Source: Udeniomyces pyricola
Taxonomy: Eukaryota > Basidiomycota > Tremellomycetes > Cystofilobasidiales > Mrakiaceae
NCBI GenBank assembly: GCA_039545295.1
Contig: BCIK01000006.1
Location: 682,001 to 746,000 of the forward strand
Length of the DNA stretch: 64,000 bases
Direction of reading: 5' to 3'
This document shows, piece after piece, positions 1-11,081 of the stretch. The translations under genes were made by a program, and so were the position numbers. The notes beneath the pieces are model-generated. The model saw nothing but the letters and a program-made list of their open reading frames with translations, was not told the origin of the DNA and made no database searches. How positions within the stretch are numbered: the stretch's first letter is position 1; every line of letters starts with the position of its first letter.

Positions 1-1467
1 TCCATCGCTTGCGTCCACCATCATCGTCCCCGCAAGACTTGAGAGATTCATTCCAGGCAGACGTAACCGTCGAGACCCCACTGCAGGGTCATCAAAGTCA
101 TCGTCCGCGTACTCATCATCCTCGAGTACATCCTCGTCCACCAGAAATTCCTCCTCTTCGTCCCCTTCCTCCTCTAGGGGATCCTCGGTGAGTGGACCTC
201 GGCTAGCTTCGGAGCGAGCGTCTTCCGAGTTTTGTGCAAGGCCAGCGCTGGTGTCGAAGCCGAAGGGAGAGGACGTCGAGTTAGCAGTCACTGGGGACAC
301 TGTTGCGGAGGGTAGAGGGGCGGAGTCAGATCGTTTTCGGTAGGGGTTTCGAACGGGTACACGTATAGTGCTCGAAGGGAGTCGCTCAGAGGAATCGAAT
401 ACGTTGGAATTAGATGACAAAGACGCGGCCAGTGGCGTTCGAGGGTGCATGGAAGGAGTATGAGGAAGAACGTGGTTGGCCGATGTCGGAAGATCGGACA
501 GCAACGTCGTGGATGGCATCCCTCCTCCAACGCCGATGCGCAGACGACGTCGGTTTCTCTTCTCGTTAGCATTGACAGCGGCGTCTGGGAAGGCACCTGG
601 AACGTCGAGTTCCTCGCCGATGGAGTCGGTCGACTCAAGCCGCTGCAGCTCGACTCGCTCCGACCTTGACGCAGTCGGCAGCTCTTCCGTAGCCTCTCCG
701 TCAAGGATAACGTTGGTAGCGTGCATATCTCTGGAAGCCTCTCCTTCTCTTAGTGTCGAGTGATTTGTGATCTCTTCAGCTGTTCCAGGCCGTCGTCGTC
801 TCGCGCCGGGGGCCATTGTCGATGTCGCCCGCCTTGCAGCCGAAACCCTCATGCCGGCCCCAACCCCGATTTTCCCAGGTCCAACGATGGTCTGGGTATG
901 TCTAAGAGAGGTCCCGCTCTCCGGCTGGAAAGGCGAGGGCACAGGAGGTGGTGAGGAAGGGGGTGGAGACCTAGATGGCGATGAAGGCTTAGGCGCGGAC
1001 GCGTGTCGGTTGAGCCTATGTTTACGCGGATGTGTTATGGGTTTCGGAGTGGTGTCAAAGACCGATGTCTTAGCCGGAGGTGGAGAGTGAGTGGTGTTGA
1101 GTTCAGGCCATCTAAACAGGACGTATAGACAATGAGAGCCAGGATCAGCGTACACAGAACAGGTATTGCGCCGCTGTGCCAAAGGGTTTGTGAGACTCAT
1201 ACCTCTCCGTGTCCCTTCCACCACTGGCACGCACCCAGGCGCCATCCCCTGCGTAAGATTCAGTAAGATCGATGATGTTGGCCGAAAGAGAGTCTGTAGT
1301 CGACCGGAGGTAGGAGAGCCGAAGTTGATGGAGCACATAGCTGCGGGTTCGCATAAACCCAGGGAGAGTCACAAGATTACCATCGGGACACAACGGATGG
1401 CTAGGGATCTTGTACAATGCAAGGATGTTCGTGAATGAACGTACGCCCGATCTGAGATGAGAGCCAT
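1..1467 (-). CDS. Hypothetical protein, partial (C-terminus off the left edge)
   Basis: One frame on the minus strand is open from about 1368 to base 1 and has clear coding character. It encodes a Pro/Ser-rich segment with basic patches, then a strongly acidic stretch (ending near DDEYADDDFDDPAVGSRRLR). The best start is ATG at 1467 in a strong GCCATGG context. Exon 1 would be 1467-1445, then a 44-nt intron (1444-1401, GTACGT...CCTAG), then an exon from 1400. A second intron is needed before the long exon. Two choices keep the frame: GTATGA...TTTAG (1202-1112), or GTGCGT...GCACAG ending near 1170. I do not recognise a family or domain. The acidic tail and low complexity suggest a disordered, possibly nuclear or cytoplasmic protein, but this is only inference. 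It lies tail-to-head downstream of SGT2. Confidence 0.6.
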
Positions 1468-1852
1468 GGCTGGCGTGTATGAGCAAGGTGGTAAACGCGA
1501 AAGGTAGGCGAGCGAGATGGATGAGAGATCAAGCTCGTCATCAACGTGCACTTCAGCTTATGATGAGCGCGTTTTCAACGCACGCGAGTTGACGAGTCTG
1601 CTACGCGTCTATCACGTCCCGCCGTTTCCTCTATTCTTTGCAATGAGATCTTCTTTCGAGTGACATAGTTGTTGCCTTGTGATATCACTCAAGGATATCA
1701 ACCGTATTCAATCGTACGCACAACAGTACGTACACGGCATCCATGGACAGAACAACATCTCTCACCAAAGCAAAGCACTGCGCGCGCTCATAGATGAATC
1801 GAACGATATATCCGGCAGAACCGTAGCATGGTCACCCAAACATTCATCACAA
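1468..1852. promoter_or_regulatory. Short intergenic region, SGT2 3' flank and upstream of the partial gene
   Basis: About 385 bases between the SGT2 stop codon and the likely start of the partial gene. I see no supported coding exon, tRNA or repeat. It presumably holds the SGT2 3' UTR and the promoter and 5' UTR of the next minus-strand gene. Confidence 0.4.
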
Positions 1853-3411
1853 TCATCGCTTGGCTCCAAACTTGGCCGCCGCCTCACGCAACGAAGGATC
1901 CGCCATGAGGTCCGCCATGTTCGGGGCTTGACCGGTAGATTGCATGCGCTCGGCCCTATAAACGGAAAAGACGACGCATTAACGAAAAACGAAACAATCA
2001 GCTCGTGGCCACAAGAAAACAGAAACAGCTTGCAGAGCAAGATCAGATAGAACGTAGGGAGACAACGTACATGGCCTTGATCGAAGGGTTCTGGAGAATC
2101 TCATCCATACCACCGCCCGCCATCATCTTCTGGGCCATGTCCATCAACTGCGGGTTCTTCATCATGGATGCGAAATCTGGCATGCCACCAGCTCCTCCTC
2201 CACCCATACCACCCATCATGTTCATCAAACTGCTCAGGTCAGGCATACCACCAGCCGGGGGAGCGCCCCTCGACGAAGACGCCGCGACGGGAGCCTCATC
2301 AGGGTCCGAGTCCTCGTCGCTGTCGGCATCCTTCTTGCTCGACGACGCGGGGAGTCGGGCCTCGGCGTTGGCGAGAGCGGCCTTAAGGTTGGTGTTGGTG
2401 GGGTCGATAAGAAGTCCCTTTCGGTAAGCCTCGACTGACTCGGCAAACTGCGAGAGAGAGTAGTGAGCGTGTCTAAACGAGGGGGTTTCACAATCGTGCT
2501 ACGTCAGCGATCCGAGTCGTCTGCATCTTGGTCTCCTCTTCAATCCTATGTTGTCATCTATGGAGACGAAAACTCACCCAAGTCGCGAGTAGGCTTTGAC
2601 GAACGTCGGCTCGACAGCAAGGGCGCTCTGAGCGTCCTCGACAGCCTTCTGGTGGTCTCCGATCGAACCCCAAGCGGCGGCTCGGTTGGAGAAGTAGACG
2701 GGGTTACGGCTGTCGATAGCGATGGCTTGGTCGTACTTGGCAACGGCGTCGGTGTACTTTTTCTGGGTCATGAGGGAGTTACCCGCAGCCTTGAGCGCCT
2801 CGGCCTGAGCCTTTTGGTCGGCCGAGAGGGGGGCAGCAGGGGTGGGAGTGGCAGCGGCGGCGGGGGGAGCAGCCGGCTAAGCGAGCGATGAGAACGTGTG
2901 AGCAGGCAGAGAGGTAGGTCAATAGGATACCATCAGCTTTGCTAGCGCTTGTCAAGGAAGCTGGGAGGCTAACTCGAGGTCAAGGATAGATTGCTAACCT
3001 GAGCAGCCGCACTACCGGACGAGGCGTTCTTCTCCTTGGTTCGGACAAAGACGTCAAAGATGGACTGAAGCGAGGCGGGCTTGATGCTGTACTGCTCCTT
3101 CTGGCTCGCGCTCTCGGGGTCGACACCAAAGGCCTCGGCGATACATTCGACTGAGAGGACAGGGAAGAGGAAGAGTACGAGGAATCATTGTTGGTCAGCG
3201 AGGTTTGATAGTGATGACGGGAGCGGGATAGTGGTAGATAGAGAGCCATTGGGCAAGTGAGAGAGGCAAGCAAGTCCCAGGAGCCGCCAGCACACGCACT
3301 CGCGACCTGGATGCCCTCTGCGTCGTCAGAGGAGATGGAACCGTCCTGGATGCTCTGGTTGAGGAACTGAAGGATGTTAAAGACGAGGTTCTTCTTGTTG
3401 GCGGACGACAT
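1853..3411 (-). CDS. SGT2: Small glutamine-rich TPR co-chaperone (SGT2/SGTA)
   Basis: Five exons (3411-3300, 3150-2999, 2876-2578, 2472-2071, 1955-1853) join in phase to about 355 residues, the usual length for this family. The N-terminus (MSSANKKNLVFNILQFLNQS) matches the SGTA homodimerisation domain. An Ala/Pro linker and three TPR units follow (about residues 100-215, with NPVYFSNRAAAW and KAYSRLGHAHYSL). A linker with an acidic DSDEDSD motif leads to a Met/Gly-rich C-terminus with STI1-like NP repeats (KNPQLMDMAQKM, NPSIKAMAERM). The family accepts tail-anchored membrane proteins after synthesis, binds the Get4/Get5 complex through its N-terminus, and docks Hsp70/Hsp90 on the TPRs in the cytosol. 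Three of the exon joins (HAHYSLSQFAES, QVAIECIAEA, KAMAERM) restore conserved family sequence. It shares a 350-bp divergent promoter with the SUMO-like-domain gene. Confidence 0.95.
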
Positions 3412-3761
3412 GGTTGAGTGATGGAAGGGGTGTGTAGGTGGATGGGTGGATGGGTGGATGGATGGGACCTTCAAGTCGATTGATTGATTGGCTGGTGCGC
3501 GACGAGCTGCTCGAGTCGGGGACTTGCAACAACGCGTTCTCCGATCAACTCTGAGAACTTGAGCGCCTCACATTCAGATCAAAGCGCCACAGTCTGACGT
3601 TTGAGTGATCTACATAGTGCACAGTGGGACAGTGAACAGTGGCTTTGGACGCGACTGGATCTCCCCTGGTACCAACCTCATCCGGCCTCATCCTTATTAT
3701 TCATCATCCACCCACATCAACACCACTATTCCACATCATCCACACAGATCCCCAACTCACC
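3412..3761. promoter_or_regulatory. Divergent promoter, SGT2 / RAD60-like
   Basis: 350 bases separate the two start codons. A run of GGAT/GGGT units lies at about 3436-3462, close to the SGT2 start and probably within its 5' UTR. I recognise no specific factor site. Confidence 0.45.
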
Positions 3762-6430
3762 ATGTCTGAATCTCCCCCAAAGCAATCCAAGCGACCCCGG
3801 CCAAAGCCCCGTCTCAATCTCAAGAAGGCATCCAACGCGCCCAGCGCAAGCTCTCCCAACACATCTGCTTACTCGCCATCCTTGCCCCATCCATCCTCTT
3901 CTTATGCAAACTTACCTCACTCTAGCATGGCCTCCACAAGTGCCCCGTCATCTCAAGTCTCATCTGGTCCATCCCGGTGGTCCGGTCGCGTCACCAAATC
4001 GGCCTCCGCGTCCTCTCAGGGCCATTCTCCCGTCCCGGATGCTACGCCTACCGGAGCCCATCTCAGTCCATCCTTCGAGTCAATATCCAACACTCAGCAG
4101 CAAGTACTAGATAGACAGCGCGGTGAGCATGCAGAGCGCGTCGCGAGGGAAAGGGCGATCCAGGAACAGGAGGAAGCCGAGGCCGAGGAGGAAATGAGGC
4201 GACTCGAGCGAAGGCCCCGGTTTGCTCCGTCCGCCAAAAGCAACGGAAAAGGTCGAGGTTAGCATCAAAATGAACTTTGAAAGACAGAGTTTCGTACGCG
4301 AATGGATGTCACAAGGGCAAAGGGATTGACGCATGTTGTGTTTCTCGGTCCGGTAACCTTTTGTAGCCGACGATCGCAGCTCGAGCCCAATACACGACGA
4401 CCTCTCGGGGTCTGGCTCGGATTCTTCGGGGGGAGGTATTCAATCCAGGAAATCCAGATCCCATCAAAAGAAGAAGAAGGTGGACCAAAATTGGCTGGAG
4501 TCGGTATCGCGACCAAAGTGGGTCTCCATTCGCTTTCTTGCCCTAGACAATCGACTTTTTGGACCAAAACACATCAGTTCGGATACTTGGCACGTGGGGT
4601 GTCCAAGATGGCACCTCCGAAAGCCTCGCTGAGACATATTTGCTCCAGGAAGATAGCATATACATCTCGTCGATCCTTGACACCTGGGTTTCTTCCGCGT
4701 CCGAACATGTATCGTTTCCTTCACTTGGTCTGATAGACTGACCATGAAACTGCTACCTTCTTCCATTTCTTTTCATCTCCTGCTGATTTACGATCATGAT
4801 TATGATCAGAAAACATACAGCTTCGTCTCATTCAGGTTCTGGTTCGGACTCAGACTACCAAGGCCCGCCAAAATCCAAGCACCGCAAGCTCGATGATCCC
4901 GTCGAACAAGTCGCCGACGACGACACCAAGGGCAAGGGGAAGGCGCGCGAACGGTCAAAGTCACTCACCCCTCCGCCAGAGCTGGATCGACAAAAGTTGC
5001 AGCAGATCGAGCTTATTGTTAGGTTCGTCCTCGCTCTTGTCGTCAGCATTTGGGGTTCCTTGTTCGACCAACTTCGGATTCGTCCTCAGCTGACGGAATC
5101 ACTACTCTCCTATCACTCCCGGCTCACTAGACGTAACGCTGCGGCCGAAATTGAGAACCCACTCGTCGGAGCGGCTCCCGAGCAGGAAGCACAAGCCCGA
5201 TCTCGACGCGAAAACTCGTACAACCCCGATCGAGAGAAGATCAAGATTACTGTTCGCATGAAGTTTCACCAGCTTCCCACGAGCTCCAATGCGAATGCCA
5301 TCAAGCATTTCGAAAAGCCGAGAATCATACAAGTTTTTAGGGTGAATGTCCCTTTCCTTCTCTTGGCTTCTACTAGACGTCGATGTACAAGTGCTGACTG
5401 GTGGTGCTTGTGTTGCACACTTTCTCAGAGCGACCCACTCGACCTCTTGTTTGGGGCTGTTGCAAAGAAAGTAGGGTATCCCGTAGAGAATCTTGTCTTG
5501 ACCCTCGACGGTAATCGAGTCTACAAGAGCACGTCGCCTGAAACCTTGGGCATCCACGATGGTGTCGAGATGGGTTCGTGATTGTTCCTTTATGTTTCTT
5601 CGAATTCTGCCATCATCGTCAAGCCGGCTCGCTGATGTCTATCGACTTAATCTCTGCCCGCCCCGTTCTTTCCTTCACAAATCTTCTTTTTCTCCCACAC
5701 TGCAGTCGGCTACCGAGTAGATATCTACGAACGCGAACGTATGGCTCTGATGCGTGAAAAGCAAGCCCGCATAGCCGCCATCGAAGCCGCGACCAAGCTC
5801 CAAACGGAGCTTCAAGCGGCCGAAGAGGAAAGTAAAGCAAGAGAGCGAGAGGCTATGGTCAGGCAGAGGATGGAAGTCCGAAAGAATGCTGCGACAGCGA
5901 CCGCTTCGACTCAGGTCAAGCCCCCGAGTGCGAGTGCCATCAACCTTTCGTCAGATGATGACGAAGAAGGAGATAGATTCGGACGAGGGCACGCGCCGCG
6001 AGGATCATCATCGACGGCTCGTGGTCGTTCAGCCTCATCAGGCTTAGATTCGGACATTATCGCCATCCCCTCGGCCTCGATCAATAGTGTAACTCGTCCG
6101 ACCACTTCAGTTCGATCCTCAATATCGCTCTCCCCATCACCGCCACCCCAGACCCAAGGTCAAGCCAGCATGGCTACCGTAGCGTCGTCAGGAGACGTCC
6201 TTCATTTGACCCTTCGATCGGCCCAACCGCCCGACGTCAGAGTTACCGCCAAATCGACCCACAAAATCGGAGGCCTCCTCAAGCACTTTGCCGTCAAGCG
6301 TGGGTTGACCGAGAGTCAGCGGACCAAGCTCACGATTGAGGTCGACGGTGAAGCGTTGGATGAGAGTCTGACGATTGGGGAATGTGAGGAGATTGAAGAT
6401 GGGGATTGTCTGATGGTAGGAGGGTTGTAG
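3762..6430 (+). CDS. RAD60/ESC2/NIP45-type protein with two SUMO-like domains
   Basis: Seven exons join in phase to about 685 residues: 3762-4257, 4367-4503, 4578-4708, 4810-5022, 5131-5341, 5429-5573, 5706-6430. The last four are secure. Exons 2-3 fit splice and phase rules but are less certain, and a shorter model could start at ATG 4796. The N-terminus is disordered and basic (KRPRPKPRLNLKK). SUMO-like domain 1 spans about IKITVRMKF to TLGIHDGVEM and is split by an intron. A charged helix follows (MALMREKQARIAAIEAATK), then a SUMO-interaction-like motif (INLSSDDDEE). SUMO-like domain 2 is at the very C-terminus (DVLHLTLRSAQ to GDCLMVGGL). Family members work with the SUMO pathway (Ubc9, Smc5/6, Slx5/8) in replication-fork repair in the nucleus. 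I infer the same role here. The final residues VGGL resemble a ubiquitin-fold end but lack a processing tail. Confidence 0.82.
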
Positions 6431-7342
6431 GATGACGAAAAAAATGTTGTCTCTGAACTGTATGCCACTGCTATTGATAATATGCTTTGGACTCGGCAGC
6501 CGAGGATGGTGTGTAGGCTGTGCAGGGGATGGTTTATAGCTGCAGGGTTGTGATGGAAGTGGCCGTGGTTTATGCAGATTGATTGCGATACGTACGTAGC
6601 TGCAGCACGTTAGTGGTCATGAGCTCTGCCATCTTTGTCCGCTACCGTACAATCGAGTGAACATGCATGTGTTCCGAGGAGCCTACAACTATATAGTGCG
6701 TACTAGCCAAGTGCGACGTGTAAATGACATAGCTGGAGTACGTCATCCCTTTGGAAAGTCGAGACCGTGTCCGGGTACGTATAAGATGATTGATGAAGGA
6801 TGGTGAAAGATTCCTCGGGCCGCGATCCGTCGGGCAGACCACCTTGCGAGCTCCGCCTATCGTGGTTTATAGGAGGCAGAAACATGGGTTGTGGGCCAAG
6901 GGAGCGGCGGAGCTGGGCAGAGATGGCAGACCAGGCCTGCCGCACTTGCACTAATATAACTTCCTTCTTCATGATGTATTTAGAGCGAGTGTCGCAGACG
7001 TCACGGTGCTGACATCTGAAGAGGCGGATCATACTAAAGAAGACGAGCGAGGTATCATGCGAAAGAAGTGCGTTTATAGATGATTACGTAAGTTATTCAC
7101 GAATGGCATGTATGACTTCTTCACGATATAACATCGAATATCACAAGGATGAATGGCAAGAATCTACTCTATCATCCTTATCTGCCGCCGCCGAGGGTGT
7201 CCTTCCTTAGCGCGATTCGCTTGACTCGTTTTTGCCAACCGATTTTCCTTCTATCGATCCGCCTTGTGCGCTGCAGGCTCATGCAAAGCTCCAACGCCCA
7301 TCCTTCCATCACCCTGACCCTCTCCTTTCTGGACTTCCCTTC
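6431..7342. other. Intergenic region upstream of NCS1 permease
   Basis: About 900 bases between two plus-strand genes. Several short ORFs occur on both strands, but none has splice-supported continuation, domain motifs or coding bias. It likely contains the 3' UTR of the SUMO-like gene and the promoter and 5' UTR of the permease. A further 5' exon of the permease cannot be excluded. Confidence 0.5.
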
Positions 7343-10300
7343 ATGTTCTCGTTAGACACCCAAAAGTTCCGGAGCATCAAAGCATGGGAACTCCACCCAG
7401 AAGAGAGCTCTTGTGAGCTCCCTCTCCGATTCCATCCATCCACGACCTTGATCGACGAGCATCAATCTATCGCTTAAACCCGTCTGTCACTTACGCCGCT
7501 GGCGTGGATCCATTGCGCGTCAATATGTGTGTACTGACCACTCGGAACGTGTTCATGTGAGTGTAGACGCTCCTCCAGGTACTTCAAACCTCGATCTAGA
7601 TCCTGTTCCCATCCGTGACAGGACATGGAAGACAGCCGGTAAGTGATTGCCAAGATTAAAGTCATTCTTTGCCCAATTATCCTCGCTTTCCCTTGTCGAG
7701 TCATCATCACGATGCTGGGATAATCCCATTCGTTTCGCTCGAGACTTCACTGATGTTGTGTGTTGCCTGCGTGTAGATTTTGTGTATTTCTGGTTGTCGG
7801 ATAGTATGGCCGTATCAACTTGGATGATGGGTTCCGTACGTAGTCTACATCGCTTCCCCTATTTCTTCCACCAAGGGTCAGATCGGATGCATGCTTATGC
7901 CACTCCTTCTCGGTCCTGCGCAGAGCTTGGTTGCTTTGGGTCTGTCCATTAAATGGACCATGGCAGCTATCCTCATCGCCCATATCTTGATCGCGCTACC
8001 AATTACCCTTCAGGTGAGTAATATGACCATCTCCCCGTCCTAGCTTACAATGCTGAGTTCGCAGTCAAAAATTTCTGCTCAACAGCTGATAGCTTACAAA
8101 GTCGACTCACAAAAAAAACTGACACATACATACTTGCATGTATTGTAGGGAATTATCGGCGCGACTCTTCACACACCGTTCCCTATTCAGGCACGCAGTT
8201 CCTTTGGCCACCATCTCGCAAAATTTCCCGTCGTGTCCCGTATCGTTCTGGCCTGCGTTTGGTTTGGTGTTCAGTGCTACACAGGTTCCGAATGGTTCGT
8301 ATACAACAGTTGAATATCCATTCATCTTGAGAGACTTTTCTCCAAGAGAAAAGCGGCAATCTATGATGCTCACCATCCATTTCTTTTTCTCTTGGTTCTA
8401 CGTATCTTCTAGCATGCGACAATGCATCATTGCCTTGTCTCCAAGTTTCCGAACAGCTCCCAACCATCTCCCTGCCTCTGCAAATATCACTTCTGCCGGC
8501 TTAGGATGCTATGTCTTGTTCTGGGTCCTCCAGCTCCCCTTCTTGCTCATTCACCCAACCAAGATCAAATTGTCAGTGTCTTCCTCGCTCTATGACATGT
8601 CAACCGACTCGTCTCCTCGAACCGAAATCATCTGACCTCAACCTCTCTTCCCACATCCAGGTTCTTCAAAGCCAAATCCATTCTGGTCCCCTCTGCCTTA
8701 TTCGGTCTCTTCGTATGGGCTCTCGTCAAAGTCGGCCCTCACGCCATCTTTCAGCAGAACGCCAGCAACACCGTCAGAGGATCTGCCCTCGCTTGGGCGT
8801 TCCTCGCGGGTCTCAACAACGCTCTGGGCAACATGAGCACGGTCGCGCTTTCACTTCCGGACTTTGCTCGTTACGCGAGGCGGAGGCAGGATACGCTTGT
8901 TCAGGTGAAATCTCTCTCTATTGTTTTTTTTTTTTTCTTCCTTCTTTCTGCTGCGTCTTCCTTTTTGTCTCGAGGCTCGAGAGTCAATGCTGATATGAAA
9001 AATTTGATTTCCATCTCAAACAGCTCGTCATCGTTCCCGTATGCTTCACTCTGACTGCGTTCGTCGGAGTCACGGTATCCCAAGCTGGGATGATTCTGTA
9101 CGGCGAATTCAACTGGGTGAGTTTGTCACTCTAGAAACAAAGTGTCTTTTTTTTTACTGCTCCCCCCCCCCCNNNNNNNNNNNNNNNNNNNNNNNNNNNN
9201 NNNNNNNNNNNNNCCCCCCCCCCCGATCAATCCAAGAAGACGTTTACATGTGGTCAATCGTCCAGATTCCCATCCAGCTAACCAATCGCCTTCATCTCTT
9301 TTTGGTTTTGCGTCTGAATCTGTTGGTCGATTAGGACCCTACCCATCTGATTGATCACTTTGCCGACGATGCCAAAGGACGAGCAGCACGATTCTTTGTG
9401 GCGCTTACGCTCGCTTATGCTACGGCGGTACGTTTCCGACTCCGACTCCAGATCATCTGAAGGCATATATTCCTCTCGCTGACCCTTGAATCCAACTTTC
9501 TCATCGTTCGTCTACTAGGGAACCAACTACGCTGCTAATGCCGTTGGTTGCGCCGCCGATCTCAGCTCTCTCTTTCCTCGCTACATCAACATTCAACGGG
9601 GAGCCTTCATCGCTTCCGTCTTGGGTGGTTGGGCCATTACGCCTTGGAACATTTTAGCAGGCGCCAGCTCGTTCCTCGCGTTCATGGGAGGATACGTCGT
9701 GTTCTTGGCACCGTTCATTGGGATCTTGGTCGCGGATTACTTTTTGGTGAGGAAAGGAAAAATTGACGTCCCGTCGCTTTATCTCGGCAAGGAAGGTCGA
9801 TATTACTACACTGCTGGTACGTATCGAGGACCTCATTCGACGTTGCTTTTTTTTTTTCGAGACGTTCCTAGAGATACTAAAGAACCATTTACTCGTTCTT
9901 TCTTTCCTCTTTTGGGCTGTGTTCTGTTCTTCCTCTTTGGAATCCGCATCAGGCTGCAACTGGCGAGCAGTCGTAGCTCTCCTCTGTACCGTTCCTGCCA
10001 CCCTTCCCGGCCTCATTCATGCCATCAGTCCAGGCGTATCCATCTCGGTGGGTCTGGAGAACCTTTACAGCATCACTTGGCTCTACGGAATGTAAGTTTC
10101 TGCCTCTCCTCCATATCTCAATGCTTGAAACAATCAGACTTCCAAGTCTCGTAGTGGAACCCTTTAGTATATGTTTCAAAAGCTCATCGCTTCACCCTTC
10201 TTCTCCCTTGTCCTACTTCTTCTTCTGGTCACGCCTTCTTAACCGGTCTTATCGCTCGGCCGAACAATAGAACCGTCGCCGCTTTCACATACACCGTCTG

Positions 10301-10514
10301 TTCTCTCGTCTTCCCTAACGAGCACAGCTTCGTGTCCAAAGCTCGGCTTTCCCTCGACGACGAGCTCGCAGCGGAGCAAGACTTTTCCCATAATCTCCCC
10401 TCTTCGGGCGCCAGGGACGTCTTGGAGAAAGAGGGGGACGAAGAGGAGGATAAGGGAGATGGGGATCGAGAGAAAGAAGATGGATCCACCGTCGTTAGAG
10501 TTTTGGGGGTTTAA
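7343..10514 (+). CDS. NCS1-family permease (uracil/allantoin/thiamine-type)
   Basis: Twelve exons join in phase to about 582 residues: 7343-7412, 7567-7638, 7777-7835, 7882-8013, 8149-8294, 8413-8571, 8661-8904, 9024-9116, 9335-9427, 9519-9816, 9953-10091, 10271-10514. Family hallmarks are SIKAWELHPEESSYAPPG and LDLDPVP before the first helix, DFVYFWLSDS in helix 1, GATLHTPFPIQARSSFG, GNMSTVALSLPDFARYARRR, GTNYAANAVGCAADLSSLFP, and GGWAITPWNILAGASSFLAF, with about 12 membrane helices overall. These sodium- or proton-coupled importers (Fur4, Dal4, Fui1, Thi7 in yeast) sit in the plasma membrane and carry nucleobases, allantoin, nucleosides or thiamine; the substrate cannot be read from sequence alone. 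The cytoplasmic tail is acidic. An assembly gap of about 41 N lies inside intron 8, flanked by poly-C, so the coding sequence is not interrupted. Confidence 0.93.
9165..9224. other. Assembly gap in a poly-C tract
   Basis: A run of unknown bases (about 9173-9213) is bounded on both sides by poly-C, inside intron 8 of the NCS1 permease. It is probably a sequencing or assembly failure at a long C homopolymer. The true length is unknown. Confidence 0.9.
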
Positions 10515-11081
10515 ATCGGCTGAGCAGCCCCGCCTAAGGGGTTTATCTCTTTTTCTTATTATCTTCTTCTGTTTCTGTCTCCTGTTTCTTGACGAGAACA
10601 ACGTTCCCTTTCTTCCTGTTGCTCCTCCTTATTCTCTTCCCTCTTGTTCTTATTCAGCCCCTTTCGTTTCCGCTACCCATTTATTAGAGTTAACCATGTT
10701 TGACATGTCACTTCCTAAGCTAAGGTGCCGATTGTCGTTATCCTCCCCATTGCAGTGCTCTGTGTTTCCCTCTTTCTCTCCTTTTGTACCCTTCCTTTTC
10801 TAGTTCCACAGTTGTACTTCCGACCGGTCTTTCGTTGATGAATTGATGTCATCTGCTTTCTTTGTTTCACGCCGTGCTCTAGAGAGGAAATTAAAGTGTA
10901 GATTGAACGTCGGGTCGGTACCTCATGCGCAATTCATGCCATGATAGGGTGCAGGATATCCACTTGGTACTACACACACTCCTACACTCCAAGAACCAAA
11001 AAATAAATAAATTATCATGATAATATACACAAACGCCATCCAACCATCACCACCCAATCCTAAACATCGTCATCATCCATC
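10515..11081. other. Convergent intergenic region with pyrimidine-rich 3' flank
   Basis: About 570 bases between the ends of the permease and the RasGAP gene. The first 280 bases are strongly C/T-rich on the plus strand, fitting a 3' UTR of the permease. An A/T-rich patch (AAATAAATAAATTATCATGATAA region, about 11000-11025) could serve 3'-end formation. No gene seen. Confidence 0.5.

Noticed and set aside
4302..4733. 143-codon plus-strand ORF as an independent gene
   Set aside because: Only part of this frame (4578-4708) is used in the phase-consistent spliced model; the rest is better explained by other frames and introns. No domain is seen.
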